DNA of 64,000 nt, taken from positions 89,562,745 to 89,626,744 of the forward strand of contig NC_092053.1 of NCBI RefSeq assembly GCF_003086295.3, read 5' to 3'. The notes under the pieces are model-generated. The model saw only the letters and a list, made by a program, of their open reading frames with translations. It did not search any database and was not told the DNA's origin. The DNA is from Arachis hypogaea (lineage: Eukaryota; Streptophyta; Magnoliopsida; Fabales; Fabaceae). Of the stretch, positions 45,521 through 57,623 are shown in pieces (positions within the stretch are counted from its first letter, which is position 1; each line of letters begins with the position of its first letter). The translations under genes and the position numbers were made by a program.

Positions 45521-47062
45521 TGGTGCACAAAATCACAATCACACTTTTGCAACTCCGCACAACTAAACAGCAAGTGCACTGGGTCGTCCAAGTAATACCG
45601 TACGTGAGTAAGGGTCGATCCCACGGAGATTGTCGGCTTCAAGCAAGCTATGGTTATCTTGTAACTCTTAGTCAGGATATCAATAATTCTCAGATTTAAT
45701 TGTAAAAAGTAAAAGAACATGAAATAAATACTTGTTATACAGTAATGAAGAACAGGTTGAGGCTTTGGAGGTGCTTTGTCTTTTCAATCTCTGCTTTTCT
45801 ATTATCTTCTTCTTCATGCACGCAAGGCTCCTTCCATGGCAAGCTTTATGTTGGGCATCACCGTTGTCAATGGCTACTTCCCGTCCTCTCAGTGAAAATG
45901 TTCCAAATGCGCTGTCACCGCACGGCTAATCATCTGTCGGTTCTCGATCATGTCAGAATAGGATCCATTGATCCTTTTGCGTCTGTCACTACGCCCAACA
46001 CTCGCGAGTTTGAAGCTCGTCACAGTCATCCCTTCCCAGATCCTACTCAGAATACCACAGACAAGGTTTAGACGTTCCGGATCTCAGGAATGACCGCCAA
46101 TAATTCTAGCTTATACCACGAAGGTTCCAATCTTAGATTAGAAACCCAAGAGATACACATTCAAGCTTGATTGCATGTAGAACGGAGGTGGTTGTCAGGC
46201 ACGCGTTCATAGGTGAGAATGATGATGATTGTCATGGATCATCACATTCATCAGGTTGAAGTGCGAATGAATATCTTAGAATAGAAGCAAGCGTGATAGA
46301 ATGGAAAACAGTAGTAATTGCATTAATTCATGAAGAACAGCAGAGCTCCTCACCCCCAACAATGGGGTTTAGAGACTCATGCCGTAGAGAATACAATATG
46401 AAACGTGTAAAGTGTCATGAGGTACAAGATGAATCACTAAAAGTAGTTTTTATAGTAAACTGGTGACCTAGGGTTATAGAAAATGAGTAAGCTAGGGTGT
46501 TTAGTGTAAAAATTCACTTGCGGGGCCCACTTGGTGTGTGCTTGGGCTGAGCATTGAAGCTTTCATGTGTAGAGAATTTTCTTGGAGTTAAACACCAGCT
46601 TTTGTGCCAGTCTGGGCGTTTAACTCCAGTTTTTATGCCAGTTCTGGCGTTAAACGCCAAAATTCTTGAGCTGACTTGGAACGCCTATTTGGGCCATCAA
46701 ATATCGGCCAAAGTATAGACTATTATATATTGCTGGAAAGCCCAGGATGTCTACTTTCCAACGCAATTAAGATCGCACCAATTGGGCATCAGTAGCTCCA
46801 GAAAATCTACTTTGAGTGCAGGGAGGTCAGAATCCAACAGCATCTGCAGTCCTTTTTCAGCCTCTGAATCAGATTTTTGCTCAAGTCCCTCAATTTCAGC
46901 CAGAAAATACCTGAAATCACAGAAAAATACACAAACTCATAGTAAAGTCCAGAAAAGTGAATTTTAAATAAAAACTAATAAAAATATAACAAAAACTAAT
47001 TAAAATATACTAAAAACATACTAAAAACAATGCCAAAAAGCGTATAAATTATCCACTCATCA
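45521..47062 (-). mobile_element. 5' LTR of element D
   Basis: 1542 bp, TGGTGCACAAAAT to CCACTCATCA. TATAAAAA on minus at 46447-46454. Cassette GGCGTTTAACTCC...GGCGTTAAACGCC at 46585-46665; stem TGGAAAG / CTTTCCA at 46733-46761. Confidence 0.92.
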
Positions 47063-47673
47063 GAGCCCGATAAAGTTAACAAAGTTAACTAAGCGCTATT
47101 GATTTTCTTGGGTTCTTGGGTGCTCAGTTAAGGAAGTTCACTTAGCGCCATAGGCCTTACTCCCTTGGTTGATGCCACGCTTTTATTTCCTTAGGTGCGT
47201 GACACTTTTGTGTCTTGGGTCACGCTTTTCAAAGCGTGGCCTAAGATCCAAAGCGTGCTTTAACTTCAAAAGCGTGCCAAAAATTCCTTTTTCCACCATT
47301 TTCTCACCTACAAGTAATCAACACAACCAATCAAAGCATCACCAAATTCACAAGGTTTATAAATCATTCAAAAACTAACTAATTCTAGCTTAAACCTCAT
47401 GATTTAGTGTCAAATAGAGGATGGTTGATTGATTCAACAAAACCATGCAAATCCACTCCAAATCACTTACTTACAGTGCAAGAAAGTGCATAAAATCTAA
47501 TGAAGGAAGTGAAAAAATGCTTGAAAAGCTAGCATAAGATGACTTATCATCAGCTCATAGTTATAATTTCTTTCAACTATATTATATACGTATTTTTATT
47601 TTTAGAGGCCATAGCGCCTTGCCACCTCTGATTTACATCCTAGGCGTAAAGCTCTGAGTGGTAGGGTCTTACA

Positions 47674-48162
47674 AAAGATAGATAGAAAAAAGCATAGCCA
47701 TAGGTATTCTAAGCTAACTTATAGCTGTGCTTAAAAAGGGTGGCCATTGTACAGTAGCCCAAACAATGGCCACGCTAAAAAAACGTGGACATAGCCGGAA
47801 ACATTAGTGCGGTTAAAGAGTGTAGTAGTATCTTTCCCTATTCGTACGCTTTCGAAGTGTAACCAAAATCAAACTAAAGGGCTTGTTTTTAAAAGCGTGG
47901 CTATATGTCCAACAGAGGGGTACGCTTTAAAAGTGTGGCTACAACGTTATACATACGACCATGTTTTAATCCGTGGCAAAAACTTAAGTGTGACAATAGA
48001 TCGACAAAAGCGTGGCGATAGAGCAATCGGCACGCTTGCGGATGCGACCCTTTCGAAAGTGTGTCGATAGCTCAAAAAGCGTGGCAAGAATCTCTCTCTA
48101 AGCTTTTTTCCACTATTCAGCATGCTTTAAAAGTGGGGCAATAGGCTGTTTTTCTTGTAGTG
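47674..48162. mobile_element. CACTA-like element, right end
   Basis: Ends TTTTTCTTGTAGTG at 48162. The whole segment is diverged GCGTGG/CACGC repeats in both orientations. No clear left terminus; it abuts the end of the Tekay-like LTR. The frame 47807-48070 reads through the repeats. Confidence 0.6.
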
Positions 48163-48224
48163 TCTATACTTGCATGTTGAATATCTTAAAACTGTTTTAC
48201 AAAAGCTTAGGCAAGAACAACTTA

Positions 48225-48545
48225 GGTCCAGTTTGGATAAGTCCATAAGTGTTTTTTTTTTTTTTTTAACTTCTAACTTATGTAAAGTTGCAGTATTAAT
48301 GTTTGGTATAATTTACAAAATTAACTTATGACTTTCTAGAAAATTATTTAAAGTGCTTATGGAGAAGTTATAAAAAATTACTTCTCCTATACTTAAAAAT
48401 TTTTTATCACTTCCTTTTGAAAATAAGTTATTTAGGAATAAACTACCAAACAAAAAATAACTTAGTTATAAGATACTTTTAATTTAAGTCCTTATATTTT
48501 AATTTTTTTAAATATTTTAATTAAATTATTTATCTAAACTGGCTC
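48225..48545. mobile_element. Tourist-like MITE (PIF/Harbinger type)
   Basis: 321 bp. Terminal repeats GGTCCAGTTTGGATAA and TTATCTAAACTGGCTC (two mismatches), flanked by TTA on both sides (48222-48224, 48546-48548). AT-rich core, no coding capacity. Confidence 0.85.
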
Positions 48546-48559
48546 TTATTTGCAAATAT

Positions 48560-48714
48560 TGAGAAATACATATTTTGTAGTGATCCTAGAGTTTTTTTGG
48601 GTTTTATGGAGAGTGCAAGAGGAGTTAAGGTCAATAGATAAAATGTTAAAGTCATTCAAGAGTGGCCTACACCAAAGAATGTGAATAAAATTAGGATTTT
48701 TTTATGGTTTTTTA
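48560..48714 (+). pseudogene. Decayed Ty3/gypsy reverse transcriptase fragment
   Basis: One frame reads YIFCSDPRVFLGF, then GVKVN, a stop, and VIQEWPTPKNVNKI. These correspond to the end of gypsy RT palm/thumb. The fragment is short and has stops; no LTR is seen nearby. It is a much older relic than element D. Confidence 0.65.
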
Positions 48715-50752
48715 CATAAGTTACTTTTGAGCTACACAATTGGACTTAACTGATAGCAATTAAAGTGGCTGAATTAACTTAATTAACTTAATCCTAGCCT
48801 ACATTTTTTTTCATGGATGATTTGGTATGAATTTGTGAATTAGGTTGAGAACCCTTAGTAAACTTTCTTTATTAATATAGGTTAATCTACATGGACAACT
48901 TACTTTAATTACATGTATGTTTAGTTAGATTGGGTGAATTGAATTGGCTAGATTAGCTTGACCCCAATTAACTTTTCACATTATTGTTAATTTATTTGAA
49001 CTTTGTTAATATAATTAAGAAAATCTAGTAATTGCTATTACTGTTTGGAAGGTGATCTACTTATTGGGACAATTCATTTTAATTCATCAACATAGGTAAA
49101 TTAGCAATGATAGATGTCTCTAAGAAGTATCTTTAAGATAAGTGTTAGTTTAACTCTTTTAATTTAATTATTTAGTTGCTTAAATTTGCAGTTTTGAATT
49201 CTATGCTATGATCAATCTATATGCTCTCGTTGGAGTACGATTGGATTTAAACTCCCGATTTAAAGTTTTAAAGCTTTAGAGAACCTTTACAACTCTAAAT
49301 TTAATCACGGAAGTTATTATTTGGATTAGTGTGCTACAATGTATAAACCAAATTTGAGTTTTACTCCAAACACAATTCCCAATCATAACTCACCCCATGG
49401 CATGTAAAATATGTTGGTGTTAGAACACCATCTCTTGACAAAGGCAGATAACAATGCATTGTCAAAGGTAAAGCCCTCAATTGCCCAACATAAAAGATAA
49501 ACTTCCTCCTCCAAATAAGAAAGGAGCATGTTTAGTAGTTCCTCAATCGAATTCCTATTTCTCTTAAGAAATAAGAATCTTCTGCTCTTATTACATTAAA
49601 GTAACTATAAATATTAGATATACAGTATTAAGTATTAACATGTTTATTTATATGTCTAGTAACGTGTCACATCATATATATATCAATTAGTATTCGTATT
49701 GCATGTCATTGCTTCATTTGTTGATACTTTCACTTCACTTCCTTTCGCAACTATCAAAGACGAAAAAATTTGTCTCCACTTGTTCCTTCATCAATACAAT
49801 CAATAGAAAGAAAAAGACTTGAATTATCATTATTATTGAACTAAGATACCAGACAATATTTTTTATAAGTTTTGCTTGAAGAGCTATCTTAATATTACTT
49901 TTCATATATTTTATTATAGTTGGATTGGGTATGAGACATATCATATGAATCACCTATCTTAAACAATAATAAAGGATGCACTTTAAGGTGTATCAAATAC
50001 AAATGAGTGCAAGCAATATATTTCAAGCTTAAAAATATTTTAACTTTTAGCAAATGACTAACATAGTTCATGAAATTTGTTTGCAAAGTTCTATGGGATT
50101 CAAAAAATGAAACAAGAGGACAAGTGGATCACATTATGGCAATAAATATTCAGAAATAAAAGAGTATTTCTTTTATGTTAGTGTGTTGTGATGAATAAGT
50201 TCCATGTTTTCTTACAGGAAGAAGTGTGAATGGCTTACAAATGACATAAATGTATTTCATGAATAAAGTTGTATATTATGTATTTATTTTTCAGAGTATG
50301 TGGATAGATATTTATATGATTTTTAAATTATTGAATGTTTTTATAAATAAAAGTGATATGTAATTTTACACGAGTGTGTTTTTGTGTTAAAGTTGTAAGT
50401 GTGTGTTATAAGAACAACGTTTATCATAGAAAATAGATGCATAAGATTCTTCTATGAATAAGGTTGATCTATTTTTCTATGGAAAGATGTGTATGATCTG
50501 AAAAATATATATAGTTATTTCTTTGTCAACAAACTTCTATTTATTCTTGATCAAATATAAATAATGTCTTTAAAACATAAAATTTACATAATAAAATAAG
50601 AGAAAATACATAATTCAAAATGACATTTGTCTGTGTAACCTTTAATCTCAACATAATGTTTTTAACTACTACAAAAGTGTGCATCTTTTCTATTCTTACA
50701 AAATATGAGCTCATTTATAAGAACACGGTAATTATGTTAACTGAAGGTCGAA
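48715..50752. other. AT-rich, no supported feature
   Basis: Only short frames without motifs (49735-49953, 49895-50086, 50620-50805). Possibly decayed internal sequence of the gypsy relic. Confidence 0.5.
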
Positions 50753-51479
50753 TGACACTACAAGAAAATGAAATATTTGTAACAAAAAATTTGTGTCAAA
50801 TTTAAAATTGTTAAAAAAATTATTTTTGTGTAACAAAAATTAGTGATTATTACAGAATAACAATATTTTGTAACAACAATACAATTTATTACAAAACGTT
50901 CTGATATCTTGTAACAACTTGATTTTTTTGTTATAAATTATGTTGGCTTTTGTAATCAATCGGTATTTTGTTGCCAAAGTTCAAAATATTTTATAACAAT
51001 ATCCATTTGTTTCAAAAATTATAATTATTTTGTAACAAAAAATTACTTTGTCACAAAATTTAATATTTTTTATAACAAATTATTTGTTTGTCACAAAATA
51101 CAAAGATATTTTTCTAACTAAAAGAAATTATTTCAAAATATTAAAATCTTTAAGGGTGAAAAAAATTTGTTTATTTAATTTTTTACAAAATAATTTTACT
51201 TTTGTTACAAAAATTTAATTTTTAAATTTTTTTGTATTAATTAATTATTTTGTAAAAAAAATTAAAGATGAAATGATTAATTTTAATAATTAGAGATATG
51301 ATTTTATATTCTTTTAAAAAATTAATATATAATTTTACTAATAATCAAGTTCTAAATATTGACTAAAAATTAATTTTTTAAATTAAAAAAATTTAATTAT
51401 TAAAATTAAATAAAAATAATTAAATCTTAAAAATAAAAATAAGTATGAAAAAATAAAAAAACTAATTCTAACTCTCACT

Positions 51480-51900
51480 CTCTCGTCACTCTTTGCGCTG
51501 CGCCTCTCCTCTCCTCTCCTCCCGCAGCTGCTCAAGTGCTCAACAATGGAGCTCCTGGAAGAAGAGCCTGTGCCGTCAGCAATGCCTCATCTCTGCCTCT
51601 CCTTCGCACTTGCATCTACCAGCGCCATCCTCTTTTGCGTCGTCGTTCATGTTCATCATCTCCTCTATGTCGTTGTCGGTTCCTGCTCAGTCATCCACGG
51701 TGGTGCTCCTCTGCGTCATCGCCATTCATGCTCGTTTGCAATCTCATCCTCTGCGTCGCCATTCCTGCTCGTGCTACTCCTCTAATTCTGTTACCCTAGT
51801 CCTTGGTCCTATGTCTCTGCTACCCTAGTTCATCTCAGTCGTTCTCCTTCCTCTACAGTGGTTCATCTCTGCTATTCGTCCCTTGGTTGCTAGTTTTTTA
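51480..51900 (+). other. CT-rich coding-like segment in the CACTA-like element
   Basis: Three overlapping plus frames (51493-51828, 51536-51799, 51546-51785). The last begins MELLEEEPVPSAMPH and becomes hydrophobic. None matches a known family. It could be captured exon sequence with its 5' UTR. I cannot choose a frame. Confidence 0.3.
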
Positions 51901-54185
51901 TCTGCTGATGGTAAGGATTATTTAAATATTATTTCCTATAATATTGTTCTTTAATATTCTTGTTGTCTATGAACATATTGTTCTATAATCTTTTTTTTTG
52001 GTTCTTTGGGAAGTTGATTTTGATTTTGTTTGTTCTATAATTTTGAGTGTCTTTTGAGAATTCTTTTTGTAGGGAAAGATACGAAAATACTAAGTTTTTT
52101 AGTTGTTTGAAAGCTTAAAGGTTAATGAGAAAATTTTAACGAATACGAGAAAAGTGTTTCAACTAACTCACTATTATGTGCTGTTTTCCTAAAATGTGAC
52201 CAGTCCAACTAATTATGATTATAGTTCTTTGTGCAATTGTTTTTCTACTGCAGGACCCTTGTCCCATTATTTCATATATACAATACATTAATTACTATCT
52301 AACTAGACCACTGCAAGATTGGATATCTAAACCAGAAGATTTCGTGTAAATTGTCTTCCAAATGCTAATACACTATTCTTTGGATTAAATTTATCAATTT
52401 ATTTTTTTCATGTTAATTATAGTTTCTTTTCTTCTTCGTGTGAATATAGTGAACACTTGCAAATTTTATAGGTGCCTCTTCTTTCAAAATTTGAATTGTA
52501 CTCAAAGGTTCTTCTCACACTGCTGTCATCGTCACGGTTGGTAGCGTAATACTAAGACTGTCCAGCGTATTTGTTTATTCATTGATTTATTTTCTTCGTT
52601 ATTCTTAATACTCCTCATTGGTCTATTTCAATGATATTTCATCATTACCATAAGGAAAATAATGTTCTGAGAATATCTTTTCATGTTTGTCTATGAATTA
52701 TTCTACAACCTTTTTGAAGCATGCTCAAACATATTCTTATTGAGAAAAAGTTGATTGGAGTAAAAGTTTGAATCTAGCACATTCATGATTGAAAATAACT
52801 ACACTTTAACAAGATTATATTGAGAATTTAAGGTTTTCTTATATCTGAACACATCTAACTAGCCTAATTCAAGATCCAAACTGGCAAGTTTTCCAAATCT
52901 AGTTTCTTATCATATATTATTTTTCTATTAGTTTCTTATCATAATTTGAGCTCCAAACTTGCCTTATTAGTTTCTTATCATATATTGTTTTTCTATGTCA
53001 TTGTTTTGTCAAAGATACACCTGCATTCACTTTTATTGATTCCTGTGTAGCTAACTTACTTGGTACCGTCCCAAGTTGAAATGTGTGAAAAGGGATCGAA
53101 GTTTAGCCAAATAAATAATTGAAGTTAAGGTTTAGCTAATTTAGTTATTGATCAAGATTTTAGCTTTAGTACTTAGAGAAAATTTAATTAGTTGAATTCA
53201 TAGGTTATTATAAAAGAGCTAAAGCCAAATGAAGTATTGTTACTATTATTATATTTTTATTAAGGTTCAAGTGCCTGGTATCTTATTATTTACTTTGAAA
53301 TGTAGGTTGTTTTATTTCTGTTTGGTGTTTTGATCAGGCAAGTTAGAGCAGAGGTCTTTACTCCCTTTGCTAGATCATTTGGAGAAAGCTGATCGAACTT
53401 GAGTCGGTACCTAACTTGTCATATTCAACTGTCAAAACTAAACTCCAGTGCATCATGCTAATCCAAACTGATATTCGGTAATAATTTTGTTGTTGGTTAT
53501 TTTAACAGTTATTTTTATCTTAAAAAATATTGTTTTGGCAGTGCTATTATTTTAATTAGTTCTGTTTTAGAATTAGGTATATACAGTAGCTATCCTTTGA
53601 GATTGTGGGGGATGGTGCTAGACTTTTATAGTTAGTAAAAATCATAGTGAATCTATATGCTTGAATTGAATATGCCACTCCTATTCTTTGAGATTATAGG
53701 AGATGGTGCTAAACTTTTATAGCAAGTTATAACTTATAAACATGCTTGCATTGCATAAGTAATACACTTTTTGCTAAATGAAAATATGCTAGAGGAATTG
53801 TTTGGTATTGATACTAAAACAGTAAAAATAGTTATCAGTTATCAGTTGTTTAGTGACTTTATTTATTGTTAAACTACGTTTGCTTTCTTCACTTGACATA
53901 TTCTTATAAAATTTGCTTATTCGTTCTATTGGAGGATCTTGCTCTTGAACGTGCCTTTGCTGATGTTGTTCACTGCAATTTGGTTCTCTTTCTCGATTAA
54001 AGTGGGTTTATTTGACTCTAATTAAACCCCAAGCATTAAAATAAAAAGTAGAATACAGGAATCTTGTTTTTGTTATAGTATTTGTAGACTTAGTGACATT
54101 GTAAGTCCTTGTTTTTTTATATATTTCCGCCTTTGGATTCTGATACATAAGTTTTTTTCCTCTTCATGTAAATGGAATAAAGGTT

Positions 54186-54232
54186 TAGCGACCGATTTTT
54201 TTCGGTCGCTATTTCTGTAATTTTTTGTAGTG
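54186..54232. repeat. Second CACTA-like right terminus with 10-bp hairpin
   Basis: TAGCGACCGA / TCGGTCGCTA around six T (54186-54211), then TTTTTTGTAGTG at 54232. It looks like the right end of another element nested inside 50756-55130. No left end was found. Confidence 0.5.
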
Positions 54233-54578
54233 ATATATCAATTAATTTAAAAAAAATACAATTTGGCAAATTATGTGTGTAATTTGTATTAAAAAAATTG
54301 TTACAAAATAAATATTGTGCTTTTGTAACTGAAGGAATGAAAAATGTTACAAAATCGAGTTATATTTTGCAACAAAATTTTCTGATAGGAAAAATTATAT
54401 TGTTACGAAAAACATCTTATAGGATAAAATTTGTTATCACTTTTGTAACATATTCTAGTTTTTGTATTAAAAAAATTTGTTACAAAATATTACTTTGTAT
54501 TGTAACAGTTTCATTTTTCATTACAAAAATTTTTTGTAATAGGACATACTGCAACAGGCCTTTTTTTTGTTAAAAACT

Positions 54579-55050
54579 ATGAAGCACGGACACTTCGCTG
54601 AGTTATCGTGTCCACATGTCAGACACATTTCGGACACAACACTCACCGACACGCGTGTCTGCTGTGTCCAACTGTGTCTTAATAAAAAATATAAAATTCT
54701 TCTCCGAACACGCCTGGACACACCTAAATACCATCACGTGTCCGCGTGTCCAGTCTTATTCTTAACATATATTCTTAAAATAAATTTAGATATAGTATAT
54801 ATTATTATTTATTAAAATAAAAAATATTTTAAATACTTGATATAATTAAAATAAGACATTAAAAATAATTAAAAATTTTATTTTATATTTTAATATCAAT
54901 AAAATATCAAAATATCATTACAATTTATCTAAAAAATACTTTATATTTTATATATATGCGTGTCCCGTGTCATGTAAGATTTTAAAATTCGCGTGTCGAC
55001 GTGTCCTGTGTCGTGTCGTGTCCCGTGTCGTGTCAGTGTCCGTGCATCAT
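54579..55050. mobile_element. MITE with GCACGGACAC termini
   Basis: Ends ATGAAGCACGGACACT (54579-54594) and AGTGTCCGTGCATCAT (55035-55050), one mismatch in 16. Interior rich in CGTGTC/GACACG near both ends with an AT core. Lies in the right subterminal zone of the CACTA-like element. Superfamily not assigned. Confidence 0.7.
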
Positions 55051-55130
55051 ATTACAAATTTCTTTCGTTTCAAAATTCAGATTTTTTGTAACAATTTTTT
55101 TTGTCACAAATGTTGTTTTTTCTTGTAGTG

Positions 55131-57623
55131 ATAAGCATGATTGAAATTTGGCTAATCACATTTGGGTCATAAATCATAACGAGTAGACTTTGCTTCTTTT
55201 GTTTTTTGTCATATAATAAACAAGTTTGTATCATATAAAAGTCGACATCAACTACTTATATAATGAATTTAATTTACATTATTCTTTTTAATGATGTTAT
55301 GTCAATAATTCTAAATAGATGACAGTAGATAGTAATCAACCAATCATTTTTTTCTAAATATATGATAATAGATAGTAATCAAACAACCATCCTTAAACAA
55401 AATAAATTTATAAATTAAATTTATTTTATAATTATTCAATCGAAACATAAAATACGGATTAAATTCATTAAAGTTTCGGTGATAAAAAATAATGAAAGGT
55501 CATATAATTTAATTTAGAAAATTGATATTTCAGTTTAAACTATACTTTATAAAATATGATTAATATGTTTCTTTTATAATTTAAATTAAAAATAAATATT
55601 TGAATTTATTGCTATGTTGATAAACAAATTATATATGTTTCTAAAGTAATTTTACAGTGTTATATTCAAATCCTAAGTTACTTTTTTATATTGGATATTT
55701 TGTAAAATTCACATGTACTTGTATATTTTTCACTCTAACCCTAGTCTTATGTTCCTTATTTTATACATATCATTATTATCTAACACGTTTATCCTTTACC
55801 CAATCATTTATACACACACACAATACACTAATCCCTCCTTTATATCCATGCGTTTACCCACTCTTTACCGCCTATTTTCATAAAATGTATACCATACATT
55901 TTGATAGCAAAACACAAAGGGAAAAGCAAAAATCAAAATGCAAGTGAGGGAGAGTCCGAATGAGAGGGAGAGCCAGAAGACGAGAAGAAGCAGAAGAGAG
56001 AGGAAGGGAGAGGCGTTTTCGGTGGTAACCACAGCTACCGTCGTCGCTGACCTTGAGGGAAACACGAGAGTGAGAGAAATACACACACAGAACGAGCGAC
56101 GCAAGAGAATGGAGGAGAAGAAGATGTTGTCCTGCGCCGCTGCGTTTCACTACTGTCGTCGAGTCTCCATCGCCGTCGCCACTGTCCGACCTACCACCAG
56201 GGAGAGCCTAAATATGTGTACATTAAATGTGTCATAATAATAATCATAAAAGTTTTCAGTTACCAATATTCAAATCCTATACTATTTTACTTAATTATAC
56301 ATATTCTATAAAATTCTTACTGTTATTACTATTATTTGGCTTTATTATATCTTGAAGTCTCTTATGGTTATTTCAATACGCTATTCATTATTACTTTATA
56401 AATTTGTTTTTTATTCTATCTACCAAATAATCAAATACAAAGCTACTAATTAAAAATAGGTAAAAAAATTTCATATAACCTCTTCATATAATTAAGCCAA
56501 AAAATATGATTCAAAAATTATAGAAAAAACAAATAAAATATGGGCACACTCAACCCCTCTATTTCAATAAATAAAATAGATAATACTAAAAAAATTCTCT
56601 TGTTTAAAACATCATTTTTATTATTTATTTGAATAAAGTTCTTATTTTCTTTAAAAAAATTACAAAAACTAACATGAATACTAATATTTCCAAATGAAGA
56701 TTGCATATCAATTAAGTCACGATAAAAAAAATATAAAAAAAAATCTCAAGAGATATATTCAAATGAAAAATTTATATACAGGTGAAATAAAAAGGATCAT
56801 GTAAAATTCAAACAAGTTAATATTTAAAAAGATCCCATCTTTACAAAATTATGAGAGGAAGAACAAACAAACATTTTTAATAAAAACTAAAAACAATAAA
56901 GCAAAACAAACAACACATAAGAAAACTAATAAGTCTGTCAACTACAAATAATATAAAAAAAATATATCAAAGGAATATATAACTTTATATGATTCTAATA
57001 TTAAATATCTATATTTTTTAAAAATACATAGGATTTCACTTCGTATTTCCTTCTATTTGAATAACTTTATTAAATTATATACAAATTACAGAATTAATAC
57101 GTTATACAATATTTTTAATATTAATTTATATATTAATTAATATGTTATACAATATTTTCAAATTTTATATACCAACTAACCGTCGGCGTTACTCTCTCCC
57201 TCACTAGACATCATTGTCACCTCCTGGGCTCTTGACGCTATCACTTGGTCACCAACCAACTCCCATCGTCACTGCCGGGATCCTCTTCACCGCCGCTGAT
57301 TCGTCAACAAGGACCCTCATTGGCATCACTCTCCTTTAGACCGGAAACGAATGGCGCCGCCGGGATCCTCCTCCTCCAATCTAATCAAATAACAATCCAC
57401 TTAAGGATAAAAATAATCATCTGCATATCTAGTGAATTGAACATCCAGCATATTTTAATTGTATCTAACTACACCCAATCCAATTAAATAACCATTCACA
57501 TAAGAATTAAAATAATCATCCGAATACCTACTAAAATGACCATTCGGCATATTATGGGTTGACCACAATATCTAACATACACATTAAATTTCTCAAAAAG
57601 GACTCTATCCACGACTATGTCAG
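55131..57623. other. AT-rich spacer with two GC-richer islands
   Basis: No supported gene. 55930-56200 (frame 55938-56237, Arg/Glu-rich, or the reverse reading 55878-56150) and 57180-57370 (frame 57245-57487) are CT/GA-rich islands like captured gene sequence, but I see no motif or exon structure. Confidence 0.45.
57379..57575. repeat. Two diverged tandem units of about 97 bp
   Basis: AAATAACAATCCAC...AAAATAATCATC...CAGCATATT is followed by AAATAACCATTCAC...AAAATAATCATC...CGGCATATT. Confidence 0.7.

Larger units (their letters stand above)
40387..47062 (-). mobile_element. Ty3/gypsy element D with gag-protease and truncated pol
   Basis: Left LTR 40387-41920, internal 41921-45520, right LTR 45521-47062. 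Exact target duplication GAGCC at 40382-40386 and 47063-47067. It has gag, protease and RT motifs, but RNase H, integrase, the polypurine tract and the last bases of the left LTR are gone, so RT runs directly into LTR at 41920/41921. Athila-lineage is my inference. Confidence 0.92.
38606..47552 (-). mobile_element. Solo LTR C, interrupted by element D
   Basis: LTR pieces 38606-40386 and 47068-47552 (about 2.27 kb together), TGATGGTTG to CTTATCATCA. Imperfect 5-bp duplication GCTCT (38601-38605) / GCTCA (47553-47557). U5 block at 38639-38705 as in B and E (CTCAC-aaga-GTGAG). TATAAATAGG on minus near 39673. AGCGCTA palindromes recur at 39770-40230, and GCGTGG/CACGC repeats lie at 47170-47280. 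Confidence 0.8.
35401..47673 (+). mobile_element. Tekay/Del-like LTR, interrupted by C and D
   Basis: Begins TGTAATACCC at 35401, runs to 38605, and resumes at 47558-47673, ending GGTAGGGTCTTACA: about 3.3 kb of LTR with inverted ends. The plus orientation is supported by TATAAAG at 36178-36184. GCGTACGC-type palindromes lie at 37379-37620. A TTTTCAGATGCAGGTCGGGA block near 38150 is typical, as I recall it, of legume Tekay LTRs. There is no matching target duplication (GGGTA left, AAAGA right) and no internal domain. It could be a solo LTR whose flank was rearranged. ORFs inside (35728-35946, 37316-37648, 38089-38352) are not genes. Confidence 0.6.
50756..55130. mobile_element. CACTA-like element with TGTAACA subterminal repeats
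   Basis: Ends CACTACAAGAAAA (50756) and TTTTTTCTTGTAGTG (55130). Subterminal regions 50770-51080 and 54290-54560 plus 55070-55115 are packed with TTTGTAACAAAA-type short palindromes, a different family from the GCGTGG elements. No transposase. Flanking triplets differ (TGA left, ATA right), so the target duplication is not confirmed. Confidence 0.65.

Noticed and set aside
55657..55947. 96-aa hydrophobic plus frame
   Set aside because: AT-rich chance frame without motif; the start and surroundings give no gene signal.
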